A DNA stretch of 64,000 bases from an uncultured Eubacteriales bacterium (GCA_900549725.1 URPL01000007.1:7169-71168); one strand, 5' to 3'. Shown: positions 34,250 to 43,183, counted from the first letter of the stretch. The notes: generated by a model from the sequence alone, not told the origin. Translations and numbers: made by a program.

Positions 34250-35857
34250 ATGCAAACTGTGAAAAAAACGGGCGGTGTGTTTCGAACCGCCACGGTGCTC
34301 CTGCTGTGTTGCTTTTTCCTGCTCTTTGTGATTTGCCCGCTGGGGGCGATGCTGTTAAATCTCGGCAAGGCGGATCTCGGAGCGTTGCTCCAAGACGGCT
34401 CCATTCGCACGGCGGCGGGTCATTCGTTGCTGGTTTCTCTGTGCGCAACCGTGATTTCCATTGCGGTTGCGGCGGTAGCTGCGGTATGCGTCAGCCGCAC
34501 GGCGGTGCGGCTGAAATCCTTTTTCTCCGTTTTGATTCTTTTGCCTATGCTCATTCCGTCAATTTCACACGGCATGGGGCTGACAATCCTGTTTGGGCAA
34601 AACGGAACGCTGACAAAGTTACTTGGCATGCAAAACGGTATTTACGGCTTTCCCGGGATCGTGGTCGGCTCTGTGATGTATGCCTTTCCGGTTGCATTCC
34701 TCATGATCTGCGATATTCTGCGATATGAGGATGCAACGCCGTATGAAGCGGCAAGAGTGCTCGGCATCGGCAAAGCTCGCCGCTTTTGCGCGATTACGCT
34801 GCCGTATCTGACAAAACCAATGATCAGCGTATTTTTTGCCGTATTCACGATGATTATCACGGATTACGGCGTGCCGCTGATGATCGGCGGCAAATATAAA
34901 ACGCTGCCGGTTTTGATGTATGAAGAGGTCATCGGGCGGCAGGATTTTGCAAAGGGGAGCTTTTTCGGCGTGATTTTGCTGCTGCCCGCTGTGATTGCAT
35001 TTTTTGTGGATTTATTCTGCAAAAACGATCGCCGCAGCGGCTCGGTTGCAAGAGAGTTCACCCTATCGAAAAAGTTCGTGCGCGATGCGCTTGCCTTTGT
35101 GTATCTTGCGGTGCTTTCCGTCTGCGTGATTTATCCGATCGCTTCTTTTGCGGAGCTTGCCTTCACCAAGGCATATCCGATCGATCTGACCTTCACGCTG
35201 CACCATGTGCAGAATACCTTCCGCAAGGGCGCGGGCGATTATCTGCTCAATTCCGTGCTCATTGCCTGCGGAACTGCGCTGCTCGGCACGGCGACGGCAT
35301 TTCTCAGCGCCTGCTTTACGGCGCGTGATCGCGCGCGCGGCTCCCGCTTTTTGCACCTGATGTCCATTTTGTCGCTTGCCATTCCTGGCATTGTGCTCGG
35401 GCTTTCCTATGTGCTGTTTTTCAGCGGGACATTTCTCTATGCAACGCTGGCAATTCTGATCCTCGCCAATACGATCCACTTTTTCTCCTCCCCGTATCTG
35501 ATGATGTACAACAGCATTGGAAAGCTCAGCCCGAATTTGGAGGCGGCTGCCGCAACGCTCGGCATCAAAAAGGCGCGTTTGATTTTTGATATTATTCTGC
35601 CGCAGACGCGCTCTACATTGGCTGAAATGTTTTCGTATTTCTTTGTCAACTCCATGATGACCATTTCCGCCGTTGCGTTTTTGGCAACGCTTACGACAAA
35701 GCCGATTGCGCTGATGATTCCGCAGTTTGAGGCGCAGATGCTGCTTGAGGCATCGGCATTTGTTTCCGTTTTGATTTTGGCGGTTAATCTGCTGCTCAAG
35801 GGCGCGGTGGCGCTTTTGAAGAGAGGTATGGAGCGGCGCAGAACGACCGCCCGCTGA
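34250..35857 (+). CDS. Fused ABC transporter permease (two membrane domains)
   Basis: 535 residues with about twelve membrane helices arranged as two tandem BPD_transp_1 domains. Each half carries an EAA-type loop (YEAARVLGIGKARRF about 155-170; LEAAAATLGIKKARL in the second half) for contact with the ATPase. Fused permeases of this size are typical of ferric-iron and 2-aminoethylphosphonate importers. One such polypeptide plus an ATPase dimer makes the complete channel. Confidence 0.9.
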   Translation: MQTVKKTGGVFRTATVLLLCCFFLLFVICPLGAMLLNLGKADLGALLQDGSIRTAAGHSLLVSLCATVISIAVAAVAAVCVSRTAVRLKSFFSVLILLPMLIPSISHGMGLTILFGQNGTLTKLLGMQNGIYGFPGIVVGSVMYAFPVAFLMICDILRYEDATPYEAARVLGIGKARRFCAITLPYLTKPMISVFFAVFTMIITDYGVPLMIGGKYKTLPVLMYEEVIGRQDFAKGSFFGVILLLPAVIAFFVDLFCKNDRRSGSVAREFTLSKKFVRDALAFVYLAVLSVCVIYPIASFAELAFTKAYPIDLTFTLHHVQNTFRKGAGDYLLNSVLIACGTALLGTATAFLSACFTARDRARGSRFLHLMSILSLAIPGIVLGLSYVLFFSGTFLYATLAILILANTIHFFSSPYLMMYNSIGKLSPNLEAAAATLGIKKARLIFDIILPQTRSTLAEMFSYFFVNSMMTISAVAFLATLTTKPIALMIPQFEAQMLLEASAFVSVLILAVNLLLKGAVALLKRGMERRRTTAR

Positions 35858-35880
35858 AAAACCGGAAAAGGAGATATAAC

Positions 35881-36765
35881 ATGCTGACAAAAAAACAATT
35901 TGATATTCTTACCGCGCTTGAAGCCGACGCAAAATTGACGCAGCGCGCCTTGGCGCAGAAAACGGGCATGTCTCTCGGGACGGCGAATAAAACGCTTGGC
36001 GAGCTGAGCGCCCTTGGATATACAAAGGACGGCGCGCTGACGGAAAGCGCCCGTGCAGCGCTTGAGCCGTATCGCGTGAAGCGGGCAATTTTCATTGCCG
36101 CGGGCTTTGGCTCGCGTTTGGTGCCGATCACGCTGAATACCCCAAAGCCTCTGGTGCGCGTCAAAGGCAGGCGCATCATCGAAAGCCTGCTGGATGCCGT
36201 GGTTGCGGCGGGGATTGAGGAAATTTATATTGTGCGCGGGTATCTTTCCGAACAGTTTGACCAGCTGCTTTATAAATACCCGACGATTAAGTTTATCGAA
36301 AACCCGGCGTATAATGAGGCAAACAACATCTCCTCCATGATGTGCGCGCGCTATCTTTTGCAAAGCGCATATGTTTTTGAAGCGGATCTTTTGCTGTATA
36401 ACCCGACACTGATTACAAAATATCAATATTCCACCAATTATCTCGGCGTGCCCGTTGCAATGACGAACGACTGGTGCTTTACCGTGAAAAACGGCTATAT
36501 CACGCATCTTGGCGTCGGCGGCAGGGATTGCTGTCATATGTTCGGCATTTCCTATTGGAGCGCCGAGGACGGCGCAAAGCTTGCAGGGCATATTGAAAAG
36601 GTGTATCAGTCGCCCGGCGGGAAAGAGCGCTATTGGGATCAGGTCGCTTTTGACTATTATCCCTCCGAATATAAAATTTCCGTTCGCGAATGCAGCTTTG
36701 AGGATATTGTGGAAATCGATACTTTCCGCGAGCTCAAGCAGTTGGACGAGACATACGATGTATAA
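35881..36765 (+). CDS. Winged-helix / LicC-PntC-like nucleotidyltransferase fusion
   Basis: 294 residues. Residues 1-58 are a MarR-like winged helix (TQRALAQKTGMSLGTANKTLGELSALGY). From about 65 there is a sugar-phosphate/choline-phosphate nucleotidyltransferase domain with the nucleotide loop AAGFGSRLVPITLNTPKPLV, then NEANNISSMMCARYL and a metal-site aspartate in FEADLLLYNP. The catalytic domain is like CTP:phosphocholine (LicC) or CTP:2-aminoethylphosphonate (PntC) cytidylyltransferases. Fused to a DNA-binding domain and placed last in an importer operon, it may both activate the imported phospho-compound and report on it. GGAG ribosome site; followed by a terminator. Substrate unproven. 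Confidence 0.82.
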   Translation: MLTKKQFDILTALEADAKLTQRALAQKTGMSLGTANKTLGELSALGYTKDGALTESARAALEPYRVKRAIFIAAGFGSRLVPITLNTPKPLVRVKGRRIIESLLDAVVAAGIEEIYIVRGYLSEQFDQLLYKYPTIKFIENPAYNEANNISSMMCARYLLQSAYVFEADLLLYNPTLITKYQYSTNYLGVPVAMTNDWCFTVKNGYITHLGVGGRDCCHMFGISYWSAEDGAKLAGHIEKVYQSPGGKERYWDQVAFDYYPSEYKISVRECSFEDIVEIDTFRELKQLDETYDV

Positions 36766-36780
36766 AAATCGAAAAAGCGA

Positions 36781-36812
36781 AAAAATGCTCCCCGTGCGGG
36801 GAGCATTTTTTC
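36781..36812. terminator. Bidirectional intrinsic terminator
   Basis: Palindromic aaaaaatgctcccc-gtgc-ggggagcatttttt, with an A-tract before and a T-tract after the 8-bp GC-rich stem, so it works in both directions. It separates the ABC operon from the convergent GRE/GH16 operon. Confidence 0.92.
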
Positions 36813-36829
36813 TGTGTTTCCGTGTTTGT

Positions 36830-38572
36830 TCAGGGGCGCGCCGCGTCGTTTAAATAGATCGGCGGATAGCTCTGCATATACTCCTTCAGCTGATAGACAT
36901 GCACATAATCGATGATAAACTCTGCGGGAAAATCGTCAAGATCAAGACTGCCGAGCTTATCGTCGTTAAAATATGCGCTGTCGGAAGCCATAATCTGCAA
37001 AAGCATGTTTCCGGGGGAATCGCTGATGCCCTCGGTCAGGGTGCCGTAGTAATACCCATCCACAAAGAAGGAATAGCCCTCTTTGGTCCACAGCATGCCG
37101 TAGGTATGATACTCGTTGTCCAGCGTGGAGAGCGGCAAATATGCGCCGAGCTTTGTGTTGGGTGCGGTACCGGGAACGCGGCTATAAAGATAGGTCTGCG
37201 CCACAATACGGTCGTCGTTGTTTTCGGGGCCGTACGGCGTGCCGTTTTCATCCGTTTTCCATTGCCATGTTCCGTTTGGCAGAATCTCGGCGGAGCCGCC
37301 GGGACGGCCGTGCGTCCATACGGTGGAGGTCATTTGTCCGGAGCGCCCGTTGCTGTCGCGCTGGCCGGGGTAGCTTTCAAACATATCGACCTCGATCAGC
37401 TGCGTGAGATATTCGTTGAAATAACGCGGGTCATTGCGGTGCGCTGCAAATTCTTCAGCCGTGCGCAATCCGTTTTGATAGCTGCGCATCCAAAAGGCGG
37501 TATTTGTGCCGGAGGCGGTGGGCAGCTTGCAACGGATCTCATAATAGCCATAGGTTTGCCAAAAGCTTTCGGTGGTGTCGATCGCAGGAATTACGCTCTT
37601 TGCCTGCCCGTCGCCGTATTTGGTTTCCCTCAGCACAAGGTTGCCGTTGCCGTCCGTATAAATATGCTCGGAGAGAAACGCATCAAGATCATTGCCGTAT
37701 TGCGCTCTGAGCTCTTCCTGCAGCGAGGCAGGCTCCAAGATCAGCTGGTTGAAATCGGCTCTGCCGTCCAGATAGCGCCAAACGGATTTGTCGTACTCAT
37801 TTCCGTCAAAATCCTGTACAAAGGTAGGAATCAAAGCGGAGCCGGTTAAAAGATAGCATTCGGGAGTGCTGTTATAGTAGTTAAACAGGCGGTGCGCCAT
37901 GGCGGCGGCTTCCGCACGGGTCGCGTTGCCGCGGGGCACGAAGGTGCCGCTTCCTTTGCCGTACATCATCTGCATGGCGCTGAGTGCGCTGACAGCCTTG
38001 CGTGCCCAGCCGGAAATTTGGGCGGCATCGGTATAGGTTGCTTCCAGATCAACGGAATAGCCGCTCAGATCAACCTTGCAGTATTTCGAAATGAAGTTAT
38101 AAAGAATCAAAGCGAGCTGTTCGCGGGTGATATTGTCGTTCGGGGCAAAAATGCCGTCGCCCATACCGCTCACGATTTTGTTTTCCGCAGCCCACTGCAC
38201 GGCGGGGTAAAACCATTTTCCTTCCGGAACATCGGAAAAGTCTGTTGTTTTCGTAACCGTGACATCCACGCCGATTTTATTCATCAAGGCGCGCAGAATC
38301 TGCACATACATTGCACGGGAGAGCGTGACGGAGGGGTTAAAATAGGCGGAATCGCCCATGTTTGTCATGATTCCGTTGTCCACAGCCCATTTGATGTCGT
38401 TGTATGCCCATCCCTGCCCGACATCGGTCAGGTAGGAAAAGTCATTGAGCGGTCTTGCCCAATTGCCCGCGGAAAAAGCGGAGGCGATGAGCGTGCCGCA
38501 CAAAAGCACCGCGGCAAGCGCAAATGCGCAAAAGCGCAGCGCGCGGGCGGATAACAGGCTTCTTTTTTTCAT
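36830..38572 (-). CDS. SLH-anchored GH16-family beta-glycanase
   Basis: 580 residues. Signal peptide 1-34, three S-layer homology repeats (about 40-100, 108-170, 176-235), then a glycoside hydrolase family 16 domain (about 245-565). The GH16 catalytic signature ExDxxE is E394-V-D396-M-F-E399. The surrounding YGYYEIRCKLP, FWMR, YHTYGMLWT and FFVDG segments fit laminarinase/lichenase-like enzymes that cut beta-1,3/1,4-glucans or related galactans. SLH repeats bind pyruvylated wall polymers, so it is displayed on the cell surface. A GGAGG ribosome site overlaps the stop of the kinase gene, making it the last gene of the GRE operon. Confidence 0.9.
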   Translation of the reverse strand: MKKRSLLSARALRFCAFALAAVLLCGTLIASAFSAGNWARPLNDFSYLTDVGQGWAYNDIKWAVDNGIMTNMGDSAYFNPSVTLSRAMYVQILRALMNKIGVDVTVTKTTDFSDVPEGKWFYPAVQWAAENKIVSGMGDGIFAPNDNITREQLALILYNFISKYCKVDLSGYSVDLEATYTDAAQISGWARKAVSALSAMQMMYGKGSGTFVPRGNATRAEAAAMAHRLFNYYNSTPECYLLTGSALIPTFVQDFDGNEYDKSVWRYLDGRADFNQLILEPASLQEELRAQYGNDLDAFLSEHIYTDGNGNLVLRETKYGDGQAKSVIPAIDTTESFWQTYGYYEIRCKLPTASGTNTAFWMRSYQNGLRTAEEFAAHRNDPRYFNEYLTQLIEVDMFESYPGQRDSNGRSGQMTSTVWTHGRPGGSAEILPNGTWQWKTDENGTPYGPENNDDRIVAQTYLYSRVPGTAPNTKLGAYLPLSTLDNEYHTYGMLWTKEGYSFFVDGYYYGTLTEGISDSPGNMLLQIMASDSAYFNDDKLGSLDLDDFPAEFIIDYVHVYQLKEYMQSYPPIYLNDAARP

Positions 38573-38583
38573 AAATAACCTCC

Positions 38584-39921
38584 TTATTCGTAGCGAATAT
38601 TGGCTTGCAGGGTTTTAAACGGCGCAAGGGAAGCGGCGGCTGCGCCGAACAGGGCGGCACCGTAGGCTGCTTCCTCACGGTGCGCGGGAACTTGCATGGG
38701 GAGCGTCATGGCGTCTTCAAACAGGCGCCGCAGCACGGCGCTTTTGCGAATGCCGTTGCCCGAGCCGTACAAATGCTCGGCGGCGGGCAGCCCGAAGGAA
38801 CGATAATAGTCAAGCAATTCGTTTGCCATGCCGTGCATTACGCCGCCGACAAAATCGGTCGGGGTGAAATTGCGGTCGGAGAGGTTTTCGATGCTTGCGC
38901 GTTTTTTCGGGTCCTCCCGCGTTCCGCAAAAACTGGTGGAAAAGCGGATGGGGTCGGGCAGGGAAAAGATTTCTTCCGCCAGGCGGTCGATGATGGGATA
39001 TTGCGGCTCGTCGTGCCCAAAGAGCGCAGCATAGGAACGGAAGAACTGCTCCAGCAGCGCCAGCGCCCGCCCGCCGCAAAGAGAGCAGCCGCAGACCAGG
39101 GAAAGCCCGTCGATATACGGGCGAATCTCACCGCTTTTCACGCCGCTTGGGGCGGCGCAGATCACGGAGACCTGGCTTCCCGTGCCGACATTGAATAAAA
39201 CGGAGCCCTCTGCGCTGCCGACGGTGCCGAGAATGCTTGCCTGGTTATCGCCGATCGCCAAGGAAACGGGAATGCCGCGATAGGTGCCGAGCGTCTCGGT
39301 CTTTGTGCTGACTGGGGGCAGAATCCCGCAGGAAAACAGTGCTTTGCAGGCATTGCGGTCGAAATCGCCCGCTGCCCTATCATAAAGCCCGAGGCTTGCG
39401 GCGTCGCTTGCGTGCATCAGCGGCGTTTTTTTGCCGCACAGGTGCATGGAAAGCGCATCATGAATCGTGCACAGCTGCCGGGCGCCCGCGGGCACGGTGC
39501 CTTCCAGGACGGCATGTGTATGCGTTGCAAGCCCGTATCCCGCGCTGATTGTATATCCCGTGCACGAACGAATCCTGGCAAGGGTCGTCTCCCCGTTTGC
39601 AAGCGGCTGCGCAGCGCGCTGGTCCTGCCAGGTATAAAGCGGGCCAAGGGGTGCGCCGTCTTTATCAAGATATACAATGCCGTGCATTTGCCCGGTGATG
39701 CCGATTGCGGCGATGGGGGCGAAGGCATCGCAAAGCTCGTCGATCATCGAAACGGCTCTGTCCAAAATGGCAGTTGCATCCTGAACGCGGGCATAGGGCG
39801 CAAAGCCCGATAAAAAGGGTTCGGACGGGACGGTCACCGCATGCAGCACGGTGCCGTCGCCGCTGTTTACCACAACGGCGCTGAGCGTCGTTGTGCCGAT
39901 ATCAAAACCGATGGTATGCAT
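38584..39921 (-). CDS. FGGY-family sugar kinase, sedoheptulokinase-like
   Basis: 445 residues. Two actin-like domains: phosphate-1 loop GFDIGTTT at 5-12, GQMHGIVY and TWQDQRA (substrate-binding region), catalytic Asp in AIGDNQASILG, and adenosine-binding YGSGNGIRKS. The GQMHG plus TWQD..R combination is closer to sedoheptulokinase than to xylulo- or glycerokinases, but FGGY specificity is hard to predict. It starts 8 nt after the glycyl radical enzyme stop with GAGGTG upstream, and ends at the ribosome site of the GH16 gene. Confidence 0.85.
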   Translation of the reverse strand: MHTIGFDIGTTTLSAVVVNSGDGTVLHAVTVPSEPFLSGFAPYARVQDATAILDRAVSMIDELCDAFAPIAAIGITGQMHGIVYLDKDGAPLGPLYTWQDQRAAQPLANGETTLARIRSCTGYTISAGYGLATHTHAVLEGTVPAGARQLCTIHDALSMHLCGKKTPLMHASDAASLGLYDRAAGDFDRNACKALFSCGILPPVSTKTETLGTYRGIPVSLAIGDNQASILGTVGSAEGSVLFNVGTGSQVSVICAAPSGVKSGEIRPYIDGLSLVCGCSLCGGRALALLEQFFRSYAALFGHDEPQYPIIDRLAEEIFSLPDPIRFSTSFCGTREDPKKRASIENLSDRNFTPTDFVGGVMHGMANELLDYYRSFGLPAAEHLYGSGNGIRKSAVLRRLFEDAMTLPMQVPAHREEAAYGAALFGAAAASLAPFKTLQANIRYE

Positions 39922-39929
39922 GGGGCACC

Positions 39930-42296
39930 TCAGCAGCGGGTGGAGCCAAGATCGAGGCGTGTGATGATATCCTGCTGAATTGCGGGGGAAAGGTCCAAAA
40001 AGTTGACAAAGGTGCCGTGAATGCGCATGATGTAAACGCCGCTGGGCGCATATTTTTTCGGATCTGCCAAAACCTTGCGCAGGATTTCCGGCGTTGTTAC
40101 ATTGACATACAGATAAAACGGCGCGATTTTTTTATAATAGTCGTTGAAGAACAGCGGCTTGCAGACGCGGTCCGCAAACTGCTCGCCCTTTTCCTCATAG
40201 CTTTTTGCGGGGAAGAGGTTGGGGTCGATGCCGAAATGAGAGGCATATCCGCCGCAGAATTTCTCAAAGGGCAGCTTCCAGGTGGAAAGCGTACGGAAGC
40301 CGAGCCCCATGTGTGCGTCTCCGTACAGCGGGTCAACGCCGTAGTTGAGCATATCACGGGCTTTGCGTCCCGTGGGCAGCGCGCCCACCCAATAGCCGTA
40401 GAGCAAATGGGTGGAGGGGGTGGAAAAATCGGGGCGGAACGGGTTGCCCCAGTTATTCTTTGCGGCGCGCACCATATCGGCGATTTTGGAGGTCAGGGCA
40501 ACGGTTTCTTCATCCGCCTCATCCTCATTGTTGCCGAATTTCGGGCAGGCAAGCAGCCATTGCCGCAGCTCTTCATAGCCCTCAAAGTTGCATTTCAGCG
40601 CGTCGAGCAGCGTTTTCGCATCCTGCGGGCGCTCGCGCAGCAAGTGATCGACTGCGACAAAGGAATCCGCAACAACGGTATTGCCGTGAATCAGGCAGCC
40701 GCTGCCGTTATATTCCGTGCCCTGATGCTCCGTGTCGCGCATGTCGTAGCCGCTCTTTACGCCGCCCATGAGAATGGAGAGAAACGGCACGGGCAAAAGC
40801 GAAACGGCATGCGTCGCCTCATTGGCGGACTCGGTCATTTTATCAATATAGAATTGCGCGTTTTCATAGAAGCGCTCACGCAGATGCGTCAGCTTTTCTA
40901 TAGCGCTTTCCTTTTTGCATACGGAGCCGATCTCTTTGCCCGTAATGGCGGAAATGCCGTCGGTGAGGGTCAGCTCCAAAATTTTTCCGAGATTGAGCCA
41001 GCAGTTTGTTGTGTTGCCGTTGTCCTTGCCCATAATCAGCGGCTCCTGGCAGCCGGCAATGGAATAATCGGGCAGATCGCTCTCCTTGACGCCGGCGCGG
41101 CGCAGCACCGCAAATACGGAATCATCATTGAACAGCGAGGGCGTCAGGGCGCCGGGGGTGAAGAAGAAGCGGCCCATTTCGCGGTAGAGCTCGGCGGGGG
41201 TGTTTTTGTGCAGCTTTACGGAGAGAATCGGCTGCGGCAAATTCATATCATAATATGCATCAAACAGCGCATAGGAGGTCGGGCAGGTCAGGTCGTTTCC
41301 TGCGGTATCTCTGCCGCCGATGATGAGATTTTGAGAGATTGCCCAGGAGCGGTCGCCGACATTGAAGAAGACCAAAAGATGCTTGAGAAGCGCCGCCGCG
41401 TCTGCACGGTCAAGTCCGTCATGCGCGCGGTAGGGCTCAAAAATGCGATCCGCATTGCCAACGGAAAAGGCAAAGGGGTTAGGGGATTGCTCAAGGCACA
41501 TCAGCTGCCAGCACAGCATAAAGGACTGAATGGCCTCATACATCGTCTCGGCGCCGTAGGCGGGGACCTTTTCCAGCGTCTGCACCATTTGCTGCAGCTG
41601 CGTGCGGCGCGGCGCATCGGCGGTTTTCATTTGCTCTCTTGCGATGGCTGCATAGCGCCCTGCCAAAATCAAAAGAGCATCCACACTGAGCAGCATTGCG
41701 CGGTATTCCGCAGCCTGTGCGTCGTCGCAGGGGGCGCTTTGGCGCTGCTCGATCTCTTCGCGCACAGCGCAGATGCCGCGGGCGAGAACCCGGCGCATAT
41801 CGGGAATGACATGGCCGGTCACCTGCTCCATAAAATAGGCGACCTCGGCGGTATATTGTTCGCTCTTTGCATAGGTTGTGCTCAGCGCCTCGGCATAGGC
41901 GCCGTTGGCATCGTGCGCGCGGACGGCGTCGATGCGTTCCTTGGTGATTTCCTCGTTCGGTTCAATATCTCCGAGCACCGCAATCGGGTCGCAATAGCCC
42001 GCGAAGGATTCCACACGGAAGGATGGGTTGATCAGGGCATAGCTGCGCGCAAAGGCGTCGCGCTGTGTTCCCGCAAAAATCGCGTTTTCGGAAATGGAGA
42101 GCGGCAGCTCCTCGCATACCTTTTTCAAAAGATATGCCGCCTGTACCGCGGCGGGTTCATCCTTACATTCCGCTTCATGCGCAATGCGGATTTCCTTGGA
42201 TAAAAACCATCCGTCCAGACGCTTGCGCGCGCGCTCCTCCTTGAAAAGCGCCTTTGCCATTTCGGTCAGGCGCTCGGCTGTTGCAATTTTGTTCAT
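39930..42296 (-). CDS. Glycyl radical enzyme of unassigned subclass
   Basis: 788 residues, PFL/dehydratase superfamily. The active-site Cys is C416 in YSIAGCQEP, with E418 as the C-x-E pair typical of dehydratase/lyase members rather than the Cys-Cys pair of pyruvate formate-lyase. The glycyl radical site near the C-terminus is G761 in MRIHGTFVNF, which departs from the usual RVxGY. LPTGRKARD and FGNNEDEADE are conserved GRE blocks. The substrate is unknown; kinase and glycanase neighbours suggest a sugar or polyol derivative. The activase gene lies 21 nt upstream. AAAGGAAG ribosome site. Strictly anaerobic enzyme. Confidence 0.88.
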   Translation of the reverse strand: MNKIATAERLTEMAKALFKEERARKRLDGWFLSKEIRIAHEAECKDEPAAVQAAYLLKKVCEELPLSISENAIFAGTQRDAFARSYALINPSFRVESFAGYCDPIAVLGDIEPNEEITKERIDAVRAHDANGAYAEALSTTYAKSEQYTAEVAYFMEQVTGHVIPDMRRVLARGICAVREEIEQRQSAPCDDAQAAEYRAMLLSVDALLILAGRYAAIAREQMKTADAPRRTQLQQMVQTLEKVPAYGAETMYEAIQSFMLCWQLMCLEQSPNPFAFSVGNADRIFEPYRAHDGLDRADAAALLKHLLVFFNVGDRSWAISQNLIIGGRDTAGNDLTCPTSYALFDAYYDMNLPQPILSVKLHKNTPAELYREMGRFFFTPGALTPSLFNDDSVFAVLRRAGVKESDLPDYSIAGCQEPLIMGKDNGNTTNCWLNLGKILELTLTDGISAITGKEIGSVCKKESAIEKLTHLRERFYENAQFYIDKMTESANEATHAVSLLPVPFLSILMGGVKSGYDMRDTEHQGTEYNGSGCLIHGNTVVADSFVAVDHLLRERPQDAKTLLDALKCNFEGYEELRQWLLACPKFGNNEDEADEETVALTSKIADMVRAAKNNWGNPFRPDFSTPSTHLLYGYWVGALPTGRKARDMLNYGVDPLYGDAHMGLGFRTLSTWKLPFEKFCGGYASHFGIDPNLFPAKSYEEKGEQFADRVCKPLFFNDYYKKIAPFYLYVNVTTPEILRKVLADPKKYAPSGVYIMRIHGTFVNFLDLSPAIQQDIITRLDLGSTRC

Positions 42297-42317
42297 GGTA
42301 ATGCTTCCTTTCTGTGC

Positions 42318-43040
42318 TTAGGTATGGACAATGTGAATTCCGGCATCGGTAAAGGTTTGCTCAAAAAAGGCTACGGTATCCTTTGAGACAAACGCATCGT
42401 GCATTTGATAGGGCTTGCCGATCTTGCTCCATTTCTCTTTGCCGTATTCGTGATATGGCAGAATCTCAACGGAAAATTTTCCCGGAAGCGCTGCAAAAAA
42501 GCGGAGAAAGCCCTTGGCGTCTTCTTTTGCATCGTTGAAGGTGTGAATCAGGGGGATGCGAACCACGGTCGGCACCGGGGAAGCGGAAAGCGCCGCAAAA
42601 TTCTCTTTGAGGCCGTCAAGCGTGCCGCCGGTCACGGCATGCAGCTTTTCCGGGTCATAGTGCTTGCAGTCACACATCAGGCAGTCAAGCCATGGCAAAA
42701 GCGCATTGAGATGCGGCAGGGAAAGATTGCTTTCGATCGCCGTTGAAATACCGCTTTCGTGCAGCCCCTGCAAGAGCTCCCGCGCAGCTTGCCATTGCAG
42801 CAGGACCTCGCCGCCAGTCAGCGTCACGCCGCCGCCGTCGATCATCATCGGCAGGCAGCTTTTTGCCTCCCTGATCAAATCTGCGGTGTCGCATTCCTTT
42901 GCGGCGCGGCCGGGGTCCATCCCCTCGGGATTGGAGCACCAGGGGCAATGCCAGTTGCAGCCCTGCAAATGGTAGACAAGGCGATTGCCCGGGCCGTCCT
43001 GTGAGTAGTTGAATCCTTTTTGAAAATAGCGTATTTTCAT
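42318..43040 (-). CDS. Glycyl radical enzyme activating enzyme (radical SAM)
   Basis: 240 residues. Radical SAM cluster motif C28-x3-C32-x2-C35 (GCNWHCPWCSNPEG), GGxxTLTGGEVLLQ and DCLMCDCKHYD as in PFL-activase-like proteins. It installs the glycyl radical on the adjacent GRE using SAM and a reduced flavodoxin/ferredoxin. Most GRE-dehydratase activases have an inserted two-cluster ferredoxin domain; this one lacks it and has the short PFL-activase length. The start is at MKIRYFQKG; an in-frame upstream ATG has no ribosome site. First gene of the operon behind a good promoter. Confidence 0.9.
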   Translation of the reverse strand: MKIRYFQKGFNYSQDGPGNRLVYHLQGCNWHCPWCSNPEGMDPGRAAKECDTADLIREAKSCLPMMIDGGGVTLTGGEVLLQWQAARELLQGLHESGISTAIESNLSLPHLNALLPWLDCLMCDCKHYDPEKLHAVTGGTLDGLKENFAALSASPVPTVVRIPLIHTFNDAKEDAKGFLRFFAALPGKFSVEILPYHEYGKEKWSKIGKPYQMHDAFVSKDTVAFFEQTFTDAGIHIVHT

Positions 43041-43081
43041 GGCAGCAGTCCTTATCGGGAACGGTTTTCCCATCTTTATTC

Positions 43082-43110
43082 ATTATAGCAAAGCCATATG
43101 AAAAAGGCAA
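43082..43110 (-). promoter_or_regulatory. Promoter of the GRE operon
   Basis: Minus strand: TTGCCT (43110-43105), 17-nt spacer, TATAAT (43087-43082) with a TGC extended -10, 42 nt before the activase ATG. Confidence 0.8.
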
Positions 43111-43183
43111 TAGAGCACAGGAAAAAACGCGCTTTTTTTCGCAAAAAAACGGCTGCACACCGCGAAGGTGAATAACTGTTTTC

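Noticed and set aside
36830..38572. S-layer structural protein
   Set aside because: Three SLH repeats are present, but the C-terminal half has a complete GH16 catalytic signature (E394, D396, E399), so it is an anchored enzyme.
39891..42203. 770-codon open frame antisense to the glycyl radical enzyme
   Set aside because: It mirrors the codon pattern of a clearly real gene on the other strand, has no recognisable domains and no ribosome site; a shadow of GC-rich third positions.
43121..43170. Intrinsic terminator after the MATE gene
   Set aside because: Alternating A7/T7 runs and a 4-bp stem are present on the minus strand, but no convincing GC-rich hairpin; left uncalled.
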